A DNA stretch of 34,276 nt from assembly GCA_016209225.1 (NCBI GenBank), contig JACQWO010000073.1, forward strand, positions 1 through 34,276, given 5' to 3'. The notes under the pieces were generated by a model that was not told the DNA's origin, ran no database searches, and worked only from the letters and a program-made list of their open reading frames with translations. Position 1 is the stretch's first letter; the number at the start of each line of letters is the position of its first letter. Of the stretch, positions 30,041 to 34,276 are shown piece by piece. The position numbers were made by a program, and so were the translations under genes. Source of the DNA: Desulfobacterales bacterium. GTDB lineage: Bacteria; Desulfobacterota; UBA8473.

Positions 30041-30695
30041 CGCTTACCTCTTTTATTCCGCTTGCCCTCATTGCCCTCTCAATGCCTATCGCAGCAGTTA
30101 ACACAGGTCTCCAGTCGCCATGAGAACGGCGGTGAATGGTCGATGCTACCCCTGCCGATATCTCAACCCCTAGCGACTTTTGAAAAAACAGAGCTATGTC
30201 GGGTTGAATCACAGGGGTAAACTCCATTTTTTGCCTGATTCTGCTGGCTATGCGGCGGTGCCTTGCCACCTTTGTTTTCAGATCTTCCTCCCCGATTAAA
30301 AGAATAGGACATGAATACCGCTCGTTTACGCCTCTCAGCATCTCAAGTACCTGCATCGCAAGCAGGTCGGCCTCGTCAACGATTATCAGACGTCTCTCTC
30401 TGCCCAGTTCATCCCCGATCATGGAGAGGCACTTCTCTGAATTTCGGGGTTTGACCTTGCAAAGCTCGAACGTGATCTCCCTGAGCATCATCGATGCGGA
30501 ACGGATATTTAAAGGCGGCAGGTATATGGCAGATGACCCGGCTGCATAGTGTTTCGCTGCCTCTGACTTCCCTCTGCCAGCAGGACCCGTTACCATTGCA
30601 AGAGACGGCCCGATCATGCTCTCAGGGTCTTCCAACTCCCTGCAAATACTGTCAAAAGCATTTATGTTTTTCGTGTTTACAAAGACGTTTTTCAT
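30006..30695 (-). CDS. B: MuB-like AAA+ ATPase, transposition target selector
   Basis: 229 residues. Walker A is GPAGRGKS (37-44), Walker B RLIIVDEAD (102-110) and a sensor-like LLIGEEDL follows. MuB forms ATP-dependent filaments on target DNA, delivers it to MuA and protects phage DNA from self-insertion. It starts 13 bp after the transposase gene, the standard order. It is shorter than Mu B (312 residues): the N-terminal helix-turn-helix of Mu B is not seen, as in many relatives in which only the AAA domain is present. Confidence 0.92.
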   Translation of the reverse strand: MKNVFVNTKNINAFDSICRELEDPESMIGPSLAMVTGPAGRGKSEAAKHYAAGSSAIYLPPLNIRSASMMLREITFELCKVKPRNSEKCLSMIGDELGRERRLIIVDEADLLAMQVLEMLRGVNERYSCPILLIGEEDLKTKVARHRRIASRIRQKMEFTPVIQPDIALFFQKSLGVEISAGVASTIHRRSHGDWRPVLTAAIGIERAMRASGIKEVSDELAKDICDNT

Positions 30696-30708
30696 CTCTT
30701 CTCCCCTT

Positions 30709-32970
30709 CTATTGATACGTTCCGTATTTCCTCACCATCTCCCAATACTCTCTTTGCCCTTCGGTCATTCTATTTTCATACTCAGTCTTAAAAGCATAGT
30801 CATCCTTCCTTAACTCACCGCCGGCGATTTCATATTCCACACAGAACGTGTATCTGGTCAGGTCGTCCAGGAAGTATGTCGGTCTCGCAGGCAGGGGTTT
30901 TCTCCTGACCTCATTTTTGTTTTTTTCAGCCTGAGCCTCAAGCTCAGCTACCTCTGCTGCAAGTTCCTCCGATGTGCGTTCCCTGTATAGTTCGTGTTCC
31001 TCGTCTGCCCTTTTCTTTTTATCCTTGCCTATTAGAGCAGCAGCTTTTTCAACAGGTGAGGTTTGGGAGTGCTGAATAAAGTTCGGTATCTTCGATGTGA
31101 GCTGCCTGTATTCTAGTAGGCACTCTTTCCGACGCCTTGCCTTCTCCTCTATTTTTCTCCCTGCCAGGCCCACGTCCTTCATGCTGGAGTATTCCACCAG
31201 CTCGGCACGGCATATATATTCGCCCCTGCAAAATACCAGCAGCCATTCGGGGTCCATCGGGTCGTACCTAATCTCGACTTTTTCGCCTTTTTCAAGCAGG
31301 AGGGGAATAAGGGCGTCATGCTCATACTGCTCGTTTCTGAATGTGATCCTGCCACGGTCCACTCCCCTCTCATCCCGTGACAGGAATATCAGGTCTGTAG
31401 TATCGTCATTCAGATATGTCGGCTGCCATCCATCCTGGCAGCACATCTTCAGGCAGTCCATCGGGGTTGCTTCTCTAGGTTTTGGTTTCCAGACCCATTC
31501 TTTTCGCACTCCGCGATGCGCCTTTTTGTTGTTGTAGTAGTCCATAGCCTTGAAAAAAATCATCCTGAACTCACTGAATGTCAAAAGCTTGCCCGAGTTT
31601 CCAAGTTTTTGAATCTCCTTTTGATCTACTTCCTGCTCTTCCTGGGATGCACAGAGATCCTTTACATACCCGGGCACCAGGAATACATTTCTGAGGAGCT
31701 GCTCAAACCTCCTGAACGTCCCCTCGATCATCTTTGCCTTTGCGTTTCTGACAATCGCTTTTCGGTGTGTGCCGGGGATGATCACACACGGATGTATCTC
31801 CTCCGGGTCGATATCGATGGATGTGCAGGCGGGGATATCTATAACATTCCCTGCCGACATATTCAGAGAACGGATGTCCGCCATTATGCTTCTTATATAT
31901 TTAGATTCTTCCGGTTTCCCGTGGTCTGTATAGATAGATGAAAAAGCTCCGAATATCTTCATGCCAACTCTCAACGCAACACCCATGAGCTGGCTGTCGT
32001 ACTTTTTGTCTATGGCGCCGCCATAAAAACATCTAGTCCTGAGATCCTGCCATACGTACCCCTCCGGACGGAAGACCTCTCCGGTATCATCATCAACCAC
32101 CCAAAAGTCAAATCTGTGTTGATCTCCCACAAGGATCTCGAACGGAGCCAGGTCGGAATAATTTCGGAGTACTGGAGGAAGGGTATTGTCTAAAGCCCTG
32201 ACTCCACCTCTCTGAAGGGCAAGAAGCTGAGGGGTGATCTTCTTTTTGAGCCACCATAGGGCGCTCTCGTATCCGCCTATGTCCCAGCCTCTCTTGTTTG
32301 CCTCTTCCTGCAGGATGGCATACAGTATCTTCTTGCCGTCCTTCATCAGCTTGCGGTGCTCTTTTTTCAGACAGAGGCCAACCCACCAGTCGATAGCCTC
32401 CGGTGTCCATGCCTTTGCCTGTTTGGGCTTGCTGTGCTTTAACCCTGCAAGCCCTCCTTTTTGATATTTCTGTATTTTTCTATATATGGTAGATACAGTG
32501 GTGTCGTGCTTGACAGCCACCGCCTCGATCCACGTTCTCTTTTTCCATCCCCTGGGAACATCCAGGGCTTCCTGAACTATCTTGCTGGATTTCTGTACCC
32601 CCTCGTTGTGGAGGATGTTCGGGCTTATATGTGTATCTCCCTGCCATGCATCCGATTTTTGGGCTCCGGCAGAGAACGACATCTCCGGGAGATATTTGTT
32701 GGCAACCTCAATGGCAGCCTCAGGGGCAAGGACAGATAGGAGCAGGGGAGAGACATCGTTTTTTTCGACATATCTCTTTTGGAGGGATGGCGTAAGGCAT
32801 GAGAGGGCAATTTTGGTTATTTGTCCCCCCTTGCCTCCGCCATTTTGGGAAGGAAAGAGTTTTGTCTTTTTGTAGTAGCTGGAGTTGAGACGTCTCTGAA
32901 TTGTCTTTTCTGACGATTTTTCGATGTCCACCACCTCTTTTTGACTCAACCAGACCTCATCCATCCGCAA
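30709..32970 (-). CDS. A: MuA-type DDE transposase
   Basis: 753 residues; Mu A has 663. The order is an N-terminal Mu-type winged helix (1-70, VWLSQKEVVDIEKSSEKTIQ), two end-binding helix domains (~130-250), and an RNase H-like catalytic core with D283 in VGDQHRFDF, D349 in IYTDHGKPEES and E416 in KMIEGTFRRFE. A beta-barrel domain and a C-terminal region for MuB and ClpX contact follow. It cuts and joins phage ends during integration and replicative transposition. AAGGAT precedes the ATG. The long inverted repeat at 33024-33075 sits just upstream and a third copy of its motif lies at codons 12-16. Confidence 0.95.
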   Translation of the reverse strand: MRMDEVWLSQKEVVDIEKSSEKTIQRRLNSSYYKKTKLFPSQNGGGKGGQITKIALSCLTPSLQKRYVEKNDVSPLLLSVLAPEAAIEVANKYLPEMSFSAGAQKSDAWQGDTHISPNILHNEGVQKSSKIVQEALDVPRGWKKRTWIEAVAVKHDTTVSTIYRKIQKYQKGGLAGLKHSKPKQAKAWTPEAIDWWVGLCLKKEHRKLMKDGKKILYAILQEEANKRGWDIGGYESALWWLKKKITPQLLALQRGGVRALDNTLPPVLRNYSDLAPFEILVGDQHRFDFWVVDDDTGEVFRPEGYVWQDLRTRCFYGGAIDKKYDSQLMGVALRVGMKIFGAFSSIYTDHGKPEESKYIRSIMADIRSLNMSAGNVIDIPACTSIDIDPEEIHPCVIIPGTHRKAIVRNAKAKMIEGTFRRFEQLLRNVFLVPGYVKDLCASQEEQEVDQKEIQKLGNSGKLLTFSEFRMIFFKAMDYYNNKKAHRGVRKEWVWKPKPREATPMDCLKMCCQDGWQPTYLNDDTTDLIFLSRDERGVDRGRITFRNEQYEHDALIPLLLEKGEKVEIRYDPMDPEWLLVFCRGEYICRAELVEYSSMKDVGLAGRKIEEKARRRKECLLEYRQLTSKIPNFIQHSQTSPVEKAAALIGKDKKKRADEEHELYRERTSEELAAEVAELEAQAEKNKNEVRRKPLPARPTYFLDDLTRYTFCVEYEIAGGELRKDDYAFKTEYENRMTEGQREYWEMVRKYGTYQ

Positions 32971-33075
32971 ATCCTTAAAACTATTAAGAAAAATTAGAAA
33001 TTATCTTGTAAAAAATGGCTGACTTTTAATGTCCACCACCTGTCCAGCACCTAATGGAGGTGGTGGACATTAAAA
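32924..33075. promoter_or_regulatory. Candidate operator/enhancer: three copies of ATGTCCACCACC
   Basis: TTTTAATGTCCACCACC (33024-33040) and its exact reverse complement (33059-33075) form a 17-bp perfect inverted repeat with an 18-bp centre that holds a further TGTCCAGCACCT. ATGTCCACCACC recurs at 32924-32935 inside the transposase gene. The array covers the upstream gap and start of the transposase gene, as operators or the transposition enhancer do near the Mu early promoter. There is no T run, so it is not a terminator. The 110-bp gap 32971-33080 has no gene. Confidence 0.6.
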
Positions 33076-33080
33076 ATCTC

Positions 33081-33263
33081 TCACAACGAATGAGACAATT
33101 TGACCAGCTCGCACTTCAGGCATCCCACCGTCTCGTCATGTCTTTCAATCTCTGCAAACATCTTCCTGAGCCATGAGGTCGGACGGTCTATATGCCTTAC
33201 CCCGTCCAGCTCACTCTTACCCATGCTCTCCTCTATTCTCTTGGCCATTGCAGCTCTGGTCAT
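33081..33263 (-). CDS. Small hypothetical early protein
   Basis: 60 residues, helical and charged (MTRAAMAKRIEESMGKSELD then GVRHIDRPTSWLRKMFAEIE). GGGGAG precedes the ATG. It overlaps the small cysteine protein upstream by 47 bp in another frame. No family recognised; the second in-frame ATG (33248) is an alternative start. Confidence 0.5.
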   Translation of the reverse strand: MTRAAMAKRIEESMGKSELDGVRHIDRPTSWLRKMFAEIERHDETVGCLKCELVKLSHSL

Positions 33264-33405
33264 CGTTCATCTCCCCCTGCCACTCTTTTATCTTTCTCAT
33301 TGATCGCAAAAAGCACCAAAAACACAGCCCGTGCGTCTCTTCCTCGTCTTCCAGGGGCTCTTTTTCCCCCAGATATATCTTGCAATCGGCACAGATCCTC
33401 TTCAT
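33217..33405 (-). CDS. Small four-cysteine zinc-binding-like protein
   Basis: 62 residues: CADC (5-8) and CFWC (28-31) make two CxxC pairs that could hold one zinc, with an acidic loop between and a helical, charged tail. It begins in an ATGA overlap with the regulator gene, so the two are coupled. Function unknown. Confidence 0.6.
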   Translation of the reverse strand: MKRICADCKIYLGEKEPLEDEEETHGLCFWCFLRSMRKIKEWQGEMNDDQSCNGQENRGEHG

Positions 33406-33986
33406 TCAAACATCCTCATCTGTCCTTTTTCCTCAAGCTCTTGCCTCAGTTTTTCCTGTCTCTGCACTCTCTTTTTATGTGCCTTCTCAGCCAATCTTTT
33501 ATGAGAATCCTCCATTTGCATTTCATACAGCCTGGTGCATCTTCGGATCTGCATAATGAGCTGCCTCTCTCTTATCCTTATTTTCTTCATCCCACCGCCA
33601 TTAGGAGCTTTCTGAACCTCATTGGAAAAGGTTTGCAGGTAGGCTCCTATAGACTGTAAGCCTTTTCTTATCTCCTCGGTTACGTCAAACTGGTCCATCT
33701 CATCCAGCTTTGGCGGTTCAAAGGCTTCGATGCCTAATTCATAGTTGAGATGTATTACCGGATTCGTTGTAGTAATAAATCTGCAAAGGGTAAGGAGTTT
33801 TTGGGTGGGAATGTCGGTTTCGCCATCGTAGTATCGTCTGAGCTGTCTTGTACATATGCCGAGATGCCTGGCTATCTGATCGAGGTAATCAGAGCGCCTT
33901 TTAGGTGATATCTCAATCTGCTCGTTTATCCAGCTCTCAATCTCCTCATATATAATGTCTTCCAACTTGATTTCGGTTTCTGACAT
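33402..33986 (-). CDS. Helix-turn-helix early regulator (CII/CP76-like)
   Basis: 194 residues. YLDQIARHLGICTRQLRRYY then DGETDIPTQKLLTLCRFITT (residues 30-70) is a helix-turn-helix resembling phage CII-like (CP76) regulators. The C-terminal ~70 residues are a basic coiled coil (RLAEKAHKKRVQRQEKLRQE). It is the first gene of the early strand and points the same way as the transposase gene, unlike the Mu c repressor. It may act as repressor or as an activator of the early operon. TTTTGAC and TTGAC dyads upstream are candidate sites. Confidence 0.72.
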   Translation of the reverse strand: MSETEIKLEDIIYEEIESWINEQIEISPKRRSDYLDQIARHLGICTRQLRRYYDGETDIPTQKLLTLCRFITTTNPVIHLNYELGIEAFEPPKLDEMDQFDVTEEIRKGLQSIGAYLQTFSNEVQKAPNGGGMKKIRIRERQLIMQIRRCTRLYEMQMEDSHKRLAEKAHKKRVQRQEKLRQELEEKGQMRMFE

Positions 33987-34010
33987 CTCTATATGTCCAA
34001 ATTCTCAAAA

Positions 34011-34035
34011 TTTTGACATTGCATTTAGGTCAAAA
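34011..34035. promoter_or_regulatory. Dyad TTTTGAC-N11-GTCAAAA upstream of the regulator
   Basis: TTTTGAC (34011-34017) and GTCAAAA (34029-34035) are exact inverted half-sites 25 bp upstream of the regulator ATG. A second, shorter pair TTGAC (34123-34127) and GTCAA (34140-34144) lies about 110 bp further. They look like operator sites, perhaps for the regulator itself. Confidence 0.45.
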
Positions 34036-34049
34036 AAAATATATAGTTC

Positions 34050-34119
34050 CCCTAACAGCCTCAGAACCATGATCGACCACCCCTGATACGATCTAATGGT
34101 CCCCTTTTGGCTGTTAGGG
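34050..34119. repeat. Long multi-stem hairpin element
   Basis: CCCTAACAGCC (34050-34060) and GGCTGTTAGGG (34109-34119) pair perfectly. Inside, ACCAT and ATGGT (34066-34070, 34096-34100) and GATCG and CGATC (34071-34075, 34089-34093) add two more stems, leaving a 13-nt loop. On the minus strand a T8 run follows 13 bases later. It may be a structured RNA, a terminator-like signal or part of the phage end. Confidence 0.55.
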
Positions 34120-34156
34120 AGGTTGACATGTTTGACCTTGTCAATTTAGTGAATTA

Positions 34157-34175
34157 CCCCGCCCACAGGGCGGGG
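34157..34175. repeat. IS200/IS605-type end hairpin
   Basis: CCCCGCCC (34157-34164) and GGGCGGGG (34168-34175) form an 8-bp stem around ACA, four bases beyond the transposase stop. IS200/IS605 elements carry such subterminal hairpins, which the Y1 transposase binds, and it can also serve to stop transcription. Confidence 0.7.
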
Positions 34176-34179
34176 CATC

Positions 34180-34276
34180 TTAAAACAATTTTAATTGCTT
34201 CGGAGATTTCTCTTGTTCACGATGATACTTAATATAATTTCTGATCACATCTGCCGTCACTTTGTCTCCAACTGTG
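34180..34276 (-). CDS. IS200/IS605-type Y1 transposase, C-terminal fragment
   Basis: The frame enters from beyond the window and ends TVGDKVTADVIRNYIKYHRE then QEKSPKQLKLF and stop. The (T)VGDKVTADVI-.YI..H.EQE segment is typical of the last helix of IS200-like transposases (TnpA), in which the catalytic Tyr lies further upstream and out of view. The hairpin after the stop supports this. The element borders the prophage regulator region. Confidence 0.75.
   Translation of the reverse strand, partial: TVGDKVTADVIRNYIKYHREQEKSPKQLKLF

Noticed and set aside
33024-33075. Inverted repeat as a rho-independent terminator
   Set aside because: Neither arm is followed by a T run on either strand, and the 18-base centre and third copy in the transposase gene fit protein-binding sites better.
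1-34276. tRNA, rRNA, CRISPR arrays and G-type invertible tail-fiber segment
   Set aside because: I looked for cloverleaf-like ends, repeat-spacer patterns and a site-specific invertase with a second fiber set and saw none.

Overview
The window is almost entirely one Mu-like (transposable) myovirus prophage, read from right to left on the minus strand. The flanks are bacterial and rich in insertion sequences. No rRNA or tRNA is present to fix the host. The IS relatives, the comEC start, the in-frame TGA selenocysteine codon and the moderate GC content would suit an anaerobic bacterium of the Desulfobacterota or a similar group, but this is only an inference.

Layout. 1-64: start of an IS transposase (minus). 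186-330: palindromic intergenic repeat. 337-582: the first ~59 codons of comEC, cut short. About 513: proposed prophage end, starting with TG and followed by two tandem 22-bp-spaced repeats like MuA-binding sites. 712-1482: D12-class adenine methyltransferase. 1620-11162: tail and baseplate genes (fiber, gp48/I-like, J, W/gp25, V spike, D hub, tape measure, frameshifted assembly chaperone, tube). 11177-18449: sheath, neck and connector genes, major capsid, decoration protein, and protease with a nested scaffold. 18469-22786: portal-MuF fusion and both terminase subunits. 22786-24878: coiled-coil protein, membrane protein, DUF1353 protein, lipoprotein, M15 endolysin and a selenocysteine-containing thioredoxin-fold protein. 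25022-25061: a strong minus-strand terminator that separates early from late genes. 25119-25280: a Com zinc finger. 25693-33986: early genes (DUF3850, HNH, Gam, GemA, winged-helix proteins, MuB ATPase, MuA transposase, HTH regulator). 34180-34276: C-terminus of an IS200/IS605-type transposase.

Most minus-strand genes are coupled by ATGA, TGATG or TAATG overlaps, as expected for long early and late operons. Two genes run against the operon, on the plus strand: a 40-residue single-membrane-span peptide behind a near-consensus promoter (TTGACT, 17 bp, TATAAT), and a secreted protein that looks like a nuclease-fold enzyme. Both start a few bases after a -10-like box and lack a ribosome binding site. 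They resemble independently expressed lysogenic cargo genes (morons).

The most notable result is at 24687-24878. Read through one in-frame TGA, it gives a complete 63-residue thioredoxin/glutaredoxin-like protein with the TGA at the first position of the CxxC motif (UPKC). A 7-bp stem with an 8-nt loop begins at the distance from the TGA expected of a bacterial SECIS element. This appears to be a phage-encoded selenoprotein coupled by TAATG to the endolysin. Other points of interest are a predicted programmed -1 frameshift, a nested scaffold start inside the protease, a portal-MuF fusion, a duplicated domain inserted in the tail sheath, and candidate operator dyads around the transposase and regulator genes.
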